This document shows, piece by piece, positions 36,381 to 63,200 of a stretch of 64,000 bases of DNA. Origin of the DNA: Lepisosteus oculatus (lineage: Eukaryota; Chordata; Actinopteri; Semionotiformes; Lepisosteidae); assembly GCF_040954835.1 (NCBI RefSeq), contig NC_090706.1:24871148-24935147 (forward strand), in the 5' to 3' direction. The translations under genes were made by a program, and so were the position numbers. The notes beneath the pieces are model-generated. The model saw nothing but the letters and a program-made list of their open reading frames with translations. It ran no database searches and was not told the DNA's origin. Position 1 is the first letter of the stretch, and each line of letters starts with the position of its first letter.

Positions 36381-36530
36381 GACTGGAAAAGGCTGCTATT
36401 ATGAATTGCATATGATCTGTATTTATTTATTCTGATATTGTTTTATTTATAAAAAAGTTATTTTATTTAAAGCATTTTAAAATGTGTCTATTTATAAAAA
36501 AACAATAAAATGATTTATGTCCTTTGAAAA
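36381..36530 (+). promoter_or_regulatory. Cytokine 2 3' UTR with AU-rich elements and poly(A) signal
   Basis: ATTTATTTA at 36421-36429 and at least three more ATTTA pentamers follow within 90 nt. AATAAA at 36504-36509 gives a very short 3' UTR. Such AU-rich clusters mark unstable cytokine mRNAs; the effect here is inferred. Confidence 0.75.
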
Positions 36531-37764
36531 AACAACTTTGAATTGTATGCTCTGTTGATTTTCATTTTTGAAAATGTTATAGGTATGATAGATATTAATA
36601 TACCCATTACATTTGAAACAGTGGACCAATAGGTCCTTCAACTATTATAATGATAATACAGCTTTTTTATGTGCATTCCAGAGAACACTCATTCATGTTC
36701 ATGTTACAGTATTTAAAGCAGAAGAAATTATACGCATATAAATAATTTCTCCTATTTATTAGCTACTAAATTAATATATAAATAATAAATTCTCTTTTAT
36801 GTTCATTGTTTTTCTCCACTGGCTTAGATTTCCTTTTTTACAATTTAGTAGACAAACAATTGCTTCAAATTTAAAGTGATGAAGTCTGGTTTATGAGAGC
36901 TATTAATAAAAAATATTTCTTGGCTGCAAATCCTATAGTCATCTTTTAAAAATGAGGAAAAGCAAACAAGAAAACAATATATCAACAAGTCAACAACATC
37001 TGCTTCATGTACAGATGGTTAATCTGTTTCAAGTTCTAGACAACAGAATTAAGTGTAAAATTGAGTTACAGTATTAGAATTTTAAAAAAATGATTAACCT
37101 TTTAAAATGTGAATAGGTGAGTTGTTCCATTATACTGTTCCTGAGGATAGCAAAATACCGCTCTCAAGTCATGGGATTTTGTAAAAAAGGTGCCTCGATA
37201 CTTGAGTATCATAATAATAATGATCTTTTAAACATACAATTTTAATTAATGCAAGAATAGTGAAAGATATGACCATACTCTGTATGAGTAACGAAAATCA
37301 CTTGATTTTTCTCAGCATGACTGTACCTATTGTGATTTAAGTAAAGTGCCAGGAAACGTTTTTCTACAGTATCGAAACAATTACCACACTAGTCTGGGGA
37401 AACCATGAGACTAATTCAGTGAGGGATAGACCATGTCTTGGTAAGCAAAGAGTCAACAATTATGCAGAATGACTGCAGTTCATTATCTGCAATGAAAAAA
37501 AAAAAACATGTTCAGGGTTACAAGTGTTTTAACATATGGTCTAATAAGTTGGGGAAAAGCGAAGATAGTGAAGATAAGCAGCAACATCATTGGGGTAAGT
37601 CAAATTGGCCTAAATGCCCTCTACAAGCACAGGGATCTTAAAAAGAATAAAAGTATTATGCAGTGTTTAACACACCCCTACTACTGTGAATTTACACAAT
37701 GGGTCTACTATTTGGGAGATACCTCTGTGCCCATAGGTATAGATTCATTAAATCTTTTATAGAG

Positions 37765-38001
37765 ATAGATAAGATCCCTTTATCAGCCATATACAATTTC
37801 TTGCATTAGGAATTCATCTTTTCCCATACTTCCATGAAACATGCAGACAGGGAGAGAAGCCATTGTACAGCACCCCTGCAGCAGTTGGGGTTAAGAGCCT
37901 TGCTCAGGAGCCCAACAGCGTAGGATTCCTCTGCCAGCTGCAGGATTTGAACCAGCAACCTTCCAGCCACAGGCACAGATCCTTAGCCACAGAGCCACCG
38001 T
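37765..38001 (-). repeat. tRNA-derived SINE, reverse
   Basis: Same family as 27985-28266. The minus strand starts GTGGCTCTGTGGCTAAGG, carries a B-box-like GGTTCAAATCC and ends in GATCTTATCT. Confidence 0.8.
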
Positions 38002-39305
38002 TTAACCCCCTGCTTCTTAAATAACACAAAATAGTTATCTCCTTAAACACTGCTGTCCTAACCTCTGTTAATGGTATTGGTTTTTATTTTATTGCTGCGC
38101 TGGACTTGTAAAACAAAATTCCCCTAGGGGATTAGAACGCTTGAGTTAGCACACCATGTTGACATTTTAAGAAAAAGATCTCCATCTTCTCTACCAGCAG
38201 GGCTGACTGCAGAGAGAGGAGTCTTTGTCTTTGATGGACCTGATGGAAGACAAAATGTGTGAAGACATCATGGTGAACTTTAAGTGAACTGGCTGTTGAA
38301 GACAGCCCACGGGCCCCCCAAAGTGTGAAGGAAGGAGTCTACTTTGATGCAGATTGAGCATGACCTTACAGGTCAGTGATTCATGGAGAAAGTCCTTGAG
38401 CCAACATACCTGCAATTTGCCATTCCTGCATGCCAACCCAGAAGTGACAATTTTCTAGCAGGAAAATTCCAAAGCTACACAGAGCTAAGATCGAATGGCA
38501 TGACTTCAAGAAAACAAATTCTTGCCATGGACATTTTTTTTCCTGAATCAAGTCCCAAATAGTATCTTTGGCACCAGGTCACCTGTGCCATCAACAGGAT
38601 GCAACTGGCCAGCACTTCCTAGCTGGTCGCAAATAAAGAATGGCAGAACATCACCACAGCCTTCTATCAAGAGGCGTATCAGGCCTATGTGTTAATACAT
38701 CACCAGTACTGAGATTTTGCTCAAGCGGCTTTTACCCAGAACTAGCTTGTAACATTTCTTATGTTCTAATACACAACAGAAAATCAAACATTCTGTTTAA
38801 AAGATTTAGAAATCAGTTGAGAAGTATTGCAAATGCATTGCTTAAAATGTACAAAACAAAAAAAATCATGATTCATAGTTTCAAAAGAAAAAAAACAGCT
38901 TTGATGCATTTGTTTTTATCCTTCTTTCATTGCAAATTCAGTAAGTTGTCTTAACTGACAGCTGAAAGCACCCCTACTGTAATATGCTGACTGTGTGTTT
39001 TTAGTCAGACATTGGCATGCAATCTGATTAGACTGAACTGATGTAAAAAGTCACTTCTGAGGTTTGTGATTCAAATTGTAATAAGTGCAAAGAAGCAACA
39101 CACCACAACATATATCTGTATATTGAGTCTTAAAACAGGCATATAAGGCTTTGTTCTTATGAAGGAAAAAATACTTATTGCGATATTGTAACAATTTAAT
39201 TAAGCAAGACTTTATTTAAACAATTTTGTTGCAGTCATTGATTCAGTTTTCTCCTTTCATCAAAAAATTGATATTACATGTGCAAAAAAACAAGAAATAC
39301 TAATA

Positions 39306-39905
39306 CCTGTCAAAGGTTTGAGTACACCTCCTTGAAAAAAGAAGTTTAAAATTGTCTTTGTCAGATGTTCTCACAGTTAACTAGCATATTAACTCATTTA
39401 CCTTTTGTCACCAATTATCGGTAAACAGGTGAGGGAGCATGGGCAAAAGTTTGTAATTCCTGAATGAACATGGCAAAATTTGCTCAGTTAAGCAAGGAAA
39501 AAAAACAGTCTATAATTACTTTAAGAAATGAAGGTCAATCTTTAAGACAAATTGCCGGAACTTTGCAAGTGTCAGTAACTGCTGTGGCCAAGACTATCAA
39601 ACGATCTGAAGAAACTGGCACTCATGAGGACTGAAAAAGTTCAGAGAATCAGAGAATACGTTCATTAGAGTCACAACTCTGCAAAACCGGCTACTGACTA
39701 CTCCTGAAATACAAGCTGAAGCTGATGCAACTAGAAGTACAGAAGTTTCAACATCAACTGCTCAGAGGAGGTTGAGTGAAGCTGGCCTACCAGGAAGAAT
39801 TGATGCAAATAAATCATTGTTAAGAGTGCAGAATAAGAAGAAGAGACTTGCCTGGGCAAAAAACACAGAGACTGGACCTTTGAAGCCAGCTTTACACAAC
39901 CTCCT
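39306..39905 (+). mobile_element. Tc1/mariner transposon remnant
   Basis: A left end of the Tc1 type (ACCTGTCAAAGGTTTGAGTAC) is followed by a decayed transposase N-terminus. The helix-turn-helix part reads LRQIAGTLQVS..AV..TIKR, which is typical of Tc1 DNA-binding domains. Stop codons interrupt it and the catalytic DDE part is missing. The right part joins directly to sequence like the subterminal region, so this is an internally deleted, dead copy. Confidence 0.85.
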
Positions 39906-41117
39906 CTGAACAGTTGATGTCAATGTTTTCCTTCTGCAAATGTAAATAACAAATGAGGATCACTGATCAGTAATGTCATCATAACATTTAAAAAGTTTAT
40001 CATCCAACTTGCTGTTAGCTACGGGAGTCTCTTTTCTCCCAAACAAAACTGGATTGCACGCCGAGTCTAAACTTTTTCTCTTACTCTAGTTAATTCAGTT
40101 GAACTAACAATCTGCATACTTCAGCGCCGAGCTACAACATACAACTGTGAAGGAGCATTACTTTTGTATTAAACTTCAAGTGCTCATCAATGGACTGCAC
40201 AATAGTTATCTGGCTGAATTCTAGTACTTGTTTTTGAAAGAGGTCAGGTTTCCTACACCAGATGTTAAAGGTTTGACTGGTTTGAGTAAATGAAATAGTG
40301 GAATAAACCAACTAGAATAATTCACACAGAAATAGATCCTTTGACCTGAAACCACTTGTTAACCGACCACACAGCTGAGCTGAGGTCCAACAATGTCAGC
40401 TTGAAATTCAAGATGCCAACACTTTAAATTCTAAGGTTAAGTTTGGCAATTCTAGTGCCTATCTTCAGCCATTTTGTACCAACAAAGAAATCTAACAAAC
40501 AAGACATGTCATAAATGAACTTGAAATTGTTATGTCATAGTTTGTGTTTAGTGGCAGACATTTCAAAAGTTTATGCTTCACCCATCATAGTTTTGTATGT
40601 GAATGTCTAGCACTAATATACCAATGAAGAATTAAATACTCATATGGAGCATTAAAACAAATTTTTAACTCTGCATGTTTTTAGAGAGCTCATGTATAAA
40701 AATAGAGAATGACTAGTGAATGCAGAAGTTGAATAAGAACTACAGTAAGTCATCATATTAGTGAGTTGACTTGGGATAGGAGATAAGATGAACCCTAAGC
40801 TTGGTTAAAATCAGGACACCTTCATGCCATCAGAGGAGTTAAGTCCTTTTTTTAGCATTGAATCAAGGTCTCATGGAGACCCCTCTGAATGACAGCATTT
40901 GTGGTGAAGAGCAGGACAATATATTGTTGTGTACAATGGGAGTACAAAAAGTGCTCACAGTATCTAAAAAAAGCACTATATAAGTGTAAATAATTCTTAT
41001 ATTTCAAATTCTTTGTGCAATGGTGATCTGGCTACCTCCTTTAAGCCAAAACATCTATAAAGGCTATGTTCTTTGCAATCCCACTGTTCTAAAACACTGA
41101 AACTACTCTCCTTCATT

Positions 41118-41327
41118 ATATAAGATCACTTTATTGGCCATATATAATTTCTTGCATAAGGAACTGGTGTTTTCACATACCTCGACTTGCTCTCCATGGG
41201 ACAGACAGTTAGAGAGGCTTGGGGTCAGAGCCCAGGGTCAGCCATTTATATGGTATCCCTGGAGCAGTTGGGGTTAAGGGCCTTGCTCAGGGGCCCAACA
41301 GAGGATTCCTTTGCCGGCTGTGGGTTT
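41118..41327 (-). repeat. tRNA-derived SINE, reverse, 5' head truncated
   Basis: Same family as 27985-28266. The tail and body are present but the tRNA-like head stops after the equivalent of 'ccggctgtggg'. Confidence 0.75.
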
Positions 41328-41508
41328 CATGATTCTCCTTGTTGATAATGCTAGACTGCGATTCATTGTTCTAGAATGAGGCTCACTTGCTTGCTGTGCT
41401 CAGCCACAGGCCAAGTCCATCACCACCGGACATATCTAAATCTCCTGTGAACTGCTCTTTGCTTCCTCTGGCTGTATTAATGGTCAAAGTATTGAAAACT
41501 CTTTAAAA

Positions 41509-41995
41509 GGAGCCATATCACCCTACAACTCATAACACACTAAAGCTAAGAGGGTGTGAGCCTGGTCAGTGCCTGGATGAGAGATCTCCTGAGAAAAACT
41601 AAGGTTGCTGCTGGAAGAGGTGCTAGTGCTACCCTTTGGTCTGTATGGGTCCTAATGCCCCAGTATAGTGACAGGAACACTACACTGTAAAAAGGTGCTG
41701 TCCTTTGGATGAGATGTGAAACTGAGGTGTTGACTCTATATGGTCATTAAAAATCCCAGGTTGTTTTTAAAAAAAAGTAGGGGTACTACCCTGGTGTTCT
41801 GGCCAAATTTCCCATTGATCTTTACCCATCATGGCCTCCTAATAATCCCCATCTATGAATTACCTTCATCACTCTGTTCTCCTTCCCACTGACAGCTGGT
41901 GGGTGGTGAGCGTACTGGTGCACTTTGGCACTATCCCCATTGCCTGTAAAGCACTTTGAGTGGAGTGTCCAGAAAAGCTCTACATAAGTGTAAAG
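41509..41995 (+). repeat. 5S-rRNA-derived SINE
   Basis: The head reads 'agccatatcaccctacaac' with 'gcctggtcagtgcctggatg' and the tail reads GCTCTACATAAGTGTAA. Same family as 20853-21375. Confidence 0.85.
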
Positions 41996-43299
41996 AATTA
42001 TCACATCACGTTAGGAAATGCATCCCTGCCAATATGTAAAAAATGCTTTTCTCTGTAATAATTTGTTGTCCCAAATTCCACCTTGAAGATAAAGTGAAAT
42101 TCTTTCTAAACCAATGAATATTAGGTCAGAGAGGAAATGCTGGGCATCTATAAAATGTCAAAAATTAATCTTGCTTTTATATATTCGTTAAAATGTTATA
42201 TATTTATGTTCAGTATTGTGTTCTTTATGTACATTGAGTGTTTCACCATTATATGAAACCTTTCAAAGCACATAAATCATCACATTCAATATTTCCCCTT
42301 CACTGTAAAAACTTTGCAAAAAGCACATTTAACAATGTGAAAACCTCATATTTAAGAAAGAGGGCATCTAACGCAAGGTTATGCTGATGTCACGTAATGT
42401 TATTGTTTTCTGTTGTGTATAAGATGGCTTCTGAAACTAAAATAAAAGGCTAAGTCCAGGATGATGTTTTGGAACTGTATAAAATAATTTAATAAATTAT
42501 AGAGCATCCAGGAGGAAATGGTACACAGAAATGTAAACAATGTCAACATATAAAATAAAGTTAGTTTTTTTTAAGACTACAGAAAACCACTGGTAATTAC
42601 ATAAAATAAAAACAAGAAATAACTGTTAGTGTTACAGCTGAAACAAAAGTGTAAAGGGCTCTGCATGCAAGGTTTTTCTTAAAACTATCCCAGAGGATAC
42701 CTAGTGCATATCACTTACTGTAAAGATTAGAAAAAAGTTTTAACTTCTAGTACATTTAATGCAGATAACTGCAGAAGCACCACCATTCACAAATGCTATA
42801 GATTTCTTTTGTCAAGGACAGCACAATTAAAATGATAGTGTATGCTAAATCGTATAAGGAAAATATGAAACAGTTTTATATACAGTATGGCAACAAAGTC
42901 CTGCCTCCTGTCAGTTACTCTCCTAGTAAATAAATGTGAAAGTTTATAACAGTATTTCAGGAATTATTCAGAATCAAGTTTTTATTTCTGCAAGTATGTA
43001 AAAAGTATTGCCTTTGCAAAATAGTTTATAGCAAATAATTTGATATTTAATGCATCTGCTAATGGGCTCAAAACTACAGTCATAGACATATGCAACGTTA
43101 GAGACAAGTGACACTGCCTAATTCAAGTGTATTTAATAGTCACAAGACACCAATATGCACAGATTATATTCTGTTTAGCACAGGGAGCTAATTACTAAAT
43201 GAGGACAAGCAATACTGCATTATTACTTAAGACAATTCAGATTTGTTTAACTTATTTTAGAAATATTCACTGGTCACCTTAATGGGTAAGATTTTTTTT

Positions 43300-43432
43300 T
43301 TTATTGTCCAACAATGTAACACACCTTTCATTTCTATAGAATACTGTCAAGGTACTTAAAACCATTCACTCTTCCTTTTGAAACATTCTGCATTGTAGTG
43401 TTGTGGATTTCATCACGCCATTTCTGCTGCCT
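43300..43432 (-). other. kif3a: KIF3A 3' UTR start with candidate poly(A) signal
   Basis: AATAAA on the minus strand (TTTATT at 43300-43305) lies about 130 nt past the stop. Further AATAAA hexamers occur farther on, for example at 42981-42986, so the real transcript end is uncertain. Confidence 0.4.
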
Positions 43433-56845
<13,413 letters not shown>

Positions 56846-57114
56846 TTTCTCAAAATACGAGAATTGTCTCCAGGCAGACGATAGGATGTTCTTGCATTCG
56901 TCGTTAAAACGAAACAGGCCTAAGTACCGATCTGATTTTTTAAAAATTAAAAACACCGAAGGCAGAGTCACAGCGCTCACTTAGGTGATAGGCATTTTTT
57001 TTCTCCTCACGGAATTACTGAGCATGTGCAGTTTCCCTTTTCCAACTGTTGTAGGGAATAGGAAGGACTGACATAAAAATTGTCCATTTGGAAGTAGAAA
57101 TCTCCCCAAGCCAA

Positions 57115-57215
57115 CCAATCAACTTCATTTAAAGGTAAATCTTTTGTCGATGATGTCATGTGAATGAAAGACTGTTTAACCAATAATAATACAGAGACGA
57201 ACAAAATTACCCAAT
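57115..57215 (-). promoter_or_regulatory. Candidate KIF3A promoter: three CCAAT boxes and a CRE-like site
   Basis: CCAAT occurs on the plus strand at 57115-57119, 57180-57184 and 57211-57215. TGATGTCA, a CRE/ATF-like octamer, is at about 57151-57158. They lie 270-370 bp upstream of the KIF3A start codon. No TATA box is evident. Such NF-Y sites are common in housekeeping promoters; function is inferred. Confidence 0.4.
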
Positions 57216-57219
57216 CGAA

Positions 57220-60200
57220 GTGGACAGAGGGAAGGACTAACAAAAAAAAATGCAATGAAAATATTACCTTAAGGTCATCGAATTTATTATATTATGCAGC
57301 AAAACCAGTGATTACTCTTTTCATTATGGAATTAACTGCTATTTCTTCTTCAAATACTGTTAAACTAATCATAAATATTTGTTGTTAATATATGTGTTAA
57401 TATTGAGTAATAAATACTAGCAAATAATAATAATAGTAATTTAATTAGCCGCTTACCTCTGTTTTATGCGTATACAGTACTGTAGTTAAAATGTCTGAGA
57501 CGTGTACAGCTGTTGTAAAGCCAGCAGATGGCACCGTTGTGCGACAAGAATCCTCTGTTGGAAGAAAGGAAATAAGATGCAAAATGTACCAAAACAATAA
57601 TAATAATAAATTACATCAGCTCTCGAGGAAACTTTAACGGCATGTTTCTGTTTTTTTAATTACTGGAGCAGCTTGAGTGAGAAATCTAGAAGAGTTCTGA
57701 CACAAACAAGATTTTCCATAGGCCATACTTTTTTCTAACTGCTTTATTATTATGTGATTTCAATAACATATTTCGAGATAGGATGCTTTTAAATAGTTAG
57801 ACAATAGTTAGGCATATAAAAATATATAGGCATATGACTTTAAACACATAACCAGTTACAATTACTTAAAAATAAAATTAGTTTACTATATATTTAAAGA
57901 CTTTGGTGTTGTAAGGAACAATACAAATTGGTGAAAAAATGAAAAACAACAAAATGTAAACATTATTTCACCTTTAGATTGTGCATTGTATTTAAAACAA
58001 ATGGCCTTGCTTAAGTGCCCACCCTGCAAATGGTAAAGAACTGTCAAACGTTTTGCATAAAATAAAACAAGGATTTCACACATATAACAAAAGCAATGTG
58101 AGTATTGTGCAAGACAATGACAAATAATGTGGCACAAAACAGTAGAAACAACAAGAAAAAAAAACATCGTACCTCACACATGATAAAATTATAACGAGAT
58201 ATGGTTGGTATGCTTTATAAGCAAGTTCCTCATGTGGCTGATAATCATGAACCTTTTGGTGATTTCATTTGATCTGGGTTAGCTCCATTTAAAGACTGCT
58301 CTAATTGAGCTCTGGGACACTGACATTTTGTCAGCTTTTCTGGGCTTGTGGCTGAGGTTTGATGGTAAATTTGAAATTTTGCCCCGGGCTGTCTGCAGGG
58401 CCAAGGCCGTAAAAGTGATAGCAGCATCTGCTGTGGGAGACCCGCAGGTCCTGTGTATACTGCTGTTCTCTTTCCTCTGGCAGCTTCAAAGCCAGTTTGC
58501 AGTAAACATTATCCAGACTAGTCCACAGCAAACTATTATGTGCAGAATTGCTGTGGTCAGCTCCTGCTCTCAAAAGTGCACACTCAGAGCTCCTTCCTCA
58601 ATTTAAGGTACTGCTTCTGTATTTCAATGCAGTAATAAACATGAAACAATTTACTACAGGGAAAAAAGTAAAACCCTGATATTTCAAAACAGTTTTTTTT
58701 TCCAAGTTTTTCTTTTAAGCTCTATTGTAAAATATTGGACTGTGAATACATGTTCTTTTAACATTTACTTTTATTTAATTTGAGTCCATATGGCCAGATT
58801 ACGATAATTCATTTAATAATTTTTAATAAACGTTTTCCTAAAAATGAAAAAAAATTCCCCCAAAACTGACTACACTACAATATATGTATTTCTGAGTCAA
58901 TTTCTGTTTTCTTAGGGACCTTCTAAATCTATAGATATAATAAATAATGCATATTTTGTATAACATTCAAGTTGAGCAAGTGGTATCTTCAGCAAGTATG
59001 CAGAAGCTAACTGTCCATTTACTGTATGCCTTTAGCTTTGTTTCTTGATCATGTTTTGGGTTCAGGGTTGGGTAATAAAAAATCAGACCTCTGATATATT
59101 TACTCTGTGCTGTTCATGTTCCATAGAAGTACTAACCTATTGCTGTTGCTTCATCAAAATAAAAATACCCAAGCAGTTCTTAATTGTGGTGTGATGTATA
59201 GGTAAATCTATTAATGAGATTCATACTCCATAATAGATAGTAAATCCCATCTTAAAACAGGTAAAGTTTCATGAGGCTGCCAGTTTCCTTCCTTAGCATC
59301 TAATGCTGATTTAGTCATGATTTTTTCAGAATTAAACAAACATTTCAAAAGCATTGTTTTGGAGTGATACAGGTGACTAGTGTGACCTTTGCAAAGCCAT
59401 TTCTTCATAAAAATGCAGTTGGCACCATGTCTTATTATCTGACACTAAAGAAACAAACTGTGGTTAATAAACAGTAATTGGGTGAATGGAGAATCAAGTA
59501 CACATGTGCCATGATCTTCTTTCACGTTGACTACATCTTAGGGGGGAAAATAATGCTGCAGAATGTTAGAACAGTAACCTAATATACAACATGTGTGTTT
59601 TTGTGAGGTCTCTTTGAAAAGTTTTAAAACCAGTGATGACAGCTTTGTCTTTGATGTTGTGTCTGTGTGTCCAAGGTAGACAACGTGCTCTTGTTTCACC
59701 TCAGGGGTGTAGATGGGATGCAGCAGAAGACTGCCATGAAACTAAAGGTTCTTGCTCAGATCTAATGACTGTGTGTGCATAATGTAGAATGAACTTATCC
59801 GTTCTGCCTCCCCCCCCACCCCCCAAACACACGTCCTGCACACATTCTTCAACACTCCGGTCACCAGTGGCAGCTCAGAAAGGAAGTGGGGAAGAACAGC
59901 AATATTTCATGACACTATGCCTTTATTTACTGTTCATTATGGTACAGAGATCAGAATGCACTAGAAGATTGATATTTATTTGCACCTCAGTCCCACTGAC
60001 TTTCTCTGTTTCCACCAGTTGTTTATCTCAGCATTTCTGCATCAAATCAGCTTCAGCTGGGATTGAATGGCTGAAACTGCTAGTTTTAAAAGGAAAGGAG
60101 AAAAGAACTGAATCTGGTGTACAGCACGATTGTTATTGATATTTAATTTGACCATTTTTGTCGTATGACATTGTTTTCGTTCTGCTTTGCTCCTTTTTAT

Positions 60201-63200
60201 CTCTGTCTGTGAGGCATGACTTGCTACTCCGCAATGTCTCTCTTCTTCATGGCTCACTGGAAAAGAAGAACATATGAATTAATGAATCCTTCTGTCCAAA
60301 TCAAACAACCATGGTCCACTGTATTTCAGGAAAGAAATTTCATTTAAATACACTTTAAAATGAAATACTCAAATACAGGGAGTGTGTTACATTCTTTATT
60401 ATGTGAATGGGTAATATTGAGTTATGTTTGCAATCAAACCAAATATTATAAATATTATGCACATATCTGTATAGTTGATCGAAATTTTGTACCCTAAACT
60501 TTATGAGCATTAATTCCAACATGAAAAAAAATCTGTCTTTTAAGCCTATAGATACATTCAGGGGAAGGATTATTGATTGATAAAACTAGACTGGTATTTA
60601 CAGACCTACTGCTTTAGTTAAGCTATTATTGGCATACAAACAAAAATACAAACCGTTTGTTTTTTACTGGAAATATTAAGGTGCAATGCAGTTTCAAATA
60701 TAAAAAACTGCACTGAAACATATGGGCCCTTTGGGCCAGCATTTCAATAGGGAATGAGAAGATTTGGGATTGCATTTTCTTTTATAAAATTGCATTATAC
60801 ATAACAGTATAAAAGCATCTTTGTATTCCTGATACATTGAAATGTGAATTAATTTAACACAGTGCATTTTGAATGTAAGGTTAAGACTGTTGATTAAAAG
60901 AAACTTGTTCTGAATTTTGCATTTGAATTTTTTATTTTAGGTTTTCTTTTTTTCTGGATTCAAATAAAGAAACTAAGTGACAATGAAGACTGGAATTTGT
61001 TCGAATGGAAACATTGCCTTCACATGTGTCCTGCAGAACATCAGAGGAGGACTCATTGACCTTTTAAGGGCAGCCCAGTCCTTTTCAGCCACAGCATTCC
61101 TCTAATGATTTGCTGACATGTTGATGAAGAACTTTTACAAAGTTTGAAATGGTTGCCCATGTGATGCTAATAGGAGAAGACTAATAAAAAGCAGGGAGAT
61201 AGTTTGTTCCCTCCATATTGGTCCCATTCTCGTTTGTTGCTGCTGGCATTTTATGAATTATTGAAGTGCCAGTGTCTTCACTCCGCCATTTCCTCTTCTT
61301 CGATGTGATTCCTAATGCCTGAACAGCATCCTGCCTGGGAGAAAAGCCCCTTGCAATCCGGAAGGCAGTCTGTTGCAATTAACAAGGCTCTCATCCCCAT
61401 TGTGTCAAGCATTGTTTCAGTCTAAGAAACATCTCAGGCAAACTTTTTCTTCCAACCCCAGCAACAACAACCGTCTGATGTTAAAACAGGACTGATAGCG
61501 TCAATCTCAGTTATTTCTTTCTCACTTTTGCAAAATGTGCTGAGACTTCACTGTCGTTTTATGTAAACTTCAATGTGTCTTCAAGAAATCCTTTTTTTAA
61601 TGTATTTTCTTTGAAGGTAGAAGTTTCTCACTTGAGTATTTTGTGATATGTTTTGGCATTATTCTTTTTTTTCCTTTTAATGTTTTCCTTAATAGATACA
61701 CTGCTGTGTAACAGTCTTAGAAACATTAAGCACCATTGTATGCTGTGCACACTGTTTCTAGTGCTTTTAGCAAGAACATGATTGTATGGTGTTCTTCTGC
61801 TGAAGATCAAGATCGATAAAGATTTAAGTCAAATCATTTTGCTTTACATAATTCATCCATATAAATCTATACATAGCAGTACAATAAGTATCTTTTACAT
61901 TTATGGATGAGTAGAGAGGAGAAAATTATGTTAATGACAAGAAACACCTACCAATGGGTTAATTAGATTTGATTGACAAATGTGATAGATGAGCCACTAC
62001 ACTTCATATTACCTTTGTAGTTAATTGTAGGTAATTGTTATCAAATTTTTAAAGATTATGATCAATGTGAATTAAACTGTGGTAATAACAGGCTTGGTTT
62101 CTTAACTCCAAACTAAGGTAATTAATATATATAAATAATGTATTATCTGTTATCATATTATTGGAACAAGTAAAGGTTTACTCCATGCTGAAAACAGAAG
62201 AAAAGTAACACAACGTCACAAGACACCATTGCCGAAATGTTGTGTTTCCTTTCTTCTCTTTTCAGCATGGAATAAACCTTTACTTGTTCCTTTGCAGCCT
62301 ACACCTGCTGATGCAGCTACCTACTTGAACTACTTATACAGTATATTATTGTATATTATTAACTGTCAAGATCGCTATAATGGTACAAACATAAGTGAAG
62401 GCGTTGAGTAAATTGGTGCTCATAGCACATACTGTACATACAGAATTCTAGTCCTGTCTAAGATGTATGAGACATGCTCGGCTACATATTTTAAATTGTT
62501 TTGTGGATACATCTACTGAAAAGATGAGTGTTTTAGCTGTTTTTTTTTAAACGGTTCCATTTTTCCCAAATGTATTGAAATATACTGCACACATTTCCAA
62601 CTCCTATTTACAGTATTTTGCTTACAGAGCAACGTACTACAGTACGTGTGTATCAGGATGTGTCATAATCACAAAGTATTTTTATTTGTTCAGGTTGTTG
62701 ACAAGGCTTCCATTTGAAATAGCCTGAAACTATAATAAAGAAAATGCACACAGCTATTAAGTGCTGTGTCATACTGGTTAGTGACTATCTGATTGTATGT
62801 GAAAAAGCAATACCTTTAATAAGGTATGAATAATTTACCTGCTCCCATTTCCCACATGCTTCTCTTCTTTGGCAGACTTCATCTCAGTTTACCTCATGAC
62901 AAGTGTGTTATGACATCCAATACATGGGATATTTCAACTATTAATTATTTATATGAGCAACATGCTTAAAAATATTTCACTCATACACAGATATTAGGTT
63001 TTCTATTGCTTATTTGTCTCTGTTTTAAAACAAAAATAGTTCAGCATAAACAAATATTATTACATTTGATCTAAATAATGATCTGTTGTTAACATACTTT
63101 GGTTGATAATGATTTGGTTGATTTTGGCACCAAATGTTTGACTTGGATTTTGGTCTCGGAGAAAAAAGATCAAATAAGGCTAAATATCTGACAGTTTTCC

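Larger units (their letters stand above)
36531..43432 (+). other. Space between cytokine 2 and the KIF3A stop codon
   Basis: 6.9 kb with no gene recognised. It contains tRNA-type SINEs (37765, 41118), a Tc1 remnant (39306-39905), a decayed SINE tail at about 40940-41000 and a 5S SINE (41509). The right end (from about 42.5 kb) includes the KIF3A 3' UTR. The stretch 38.0-39.3 kb looks like unique AT-rich DNA. Confidence 0.6.

Noticed and set aside
59789-60139. 116-codon open frame upstream of KIF3A
   Set aside because: It starts in a polyC run, has no domain or splice context, and reads like chance.
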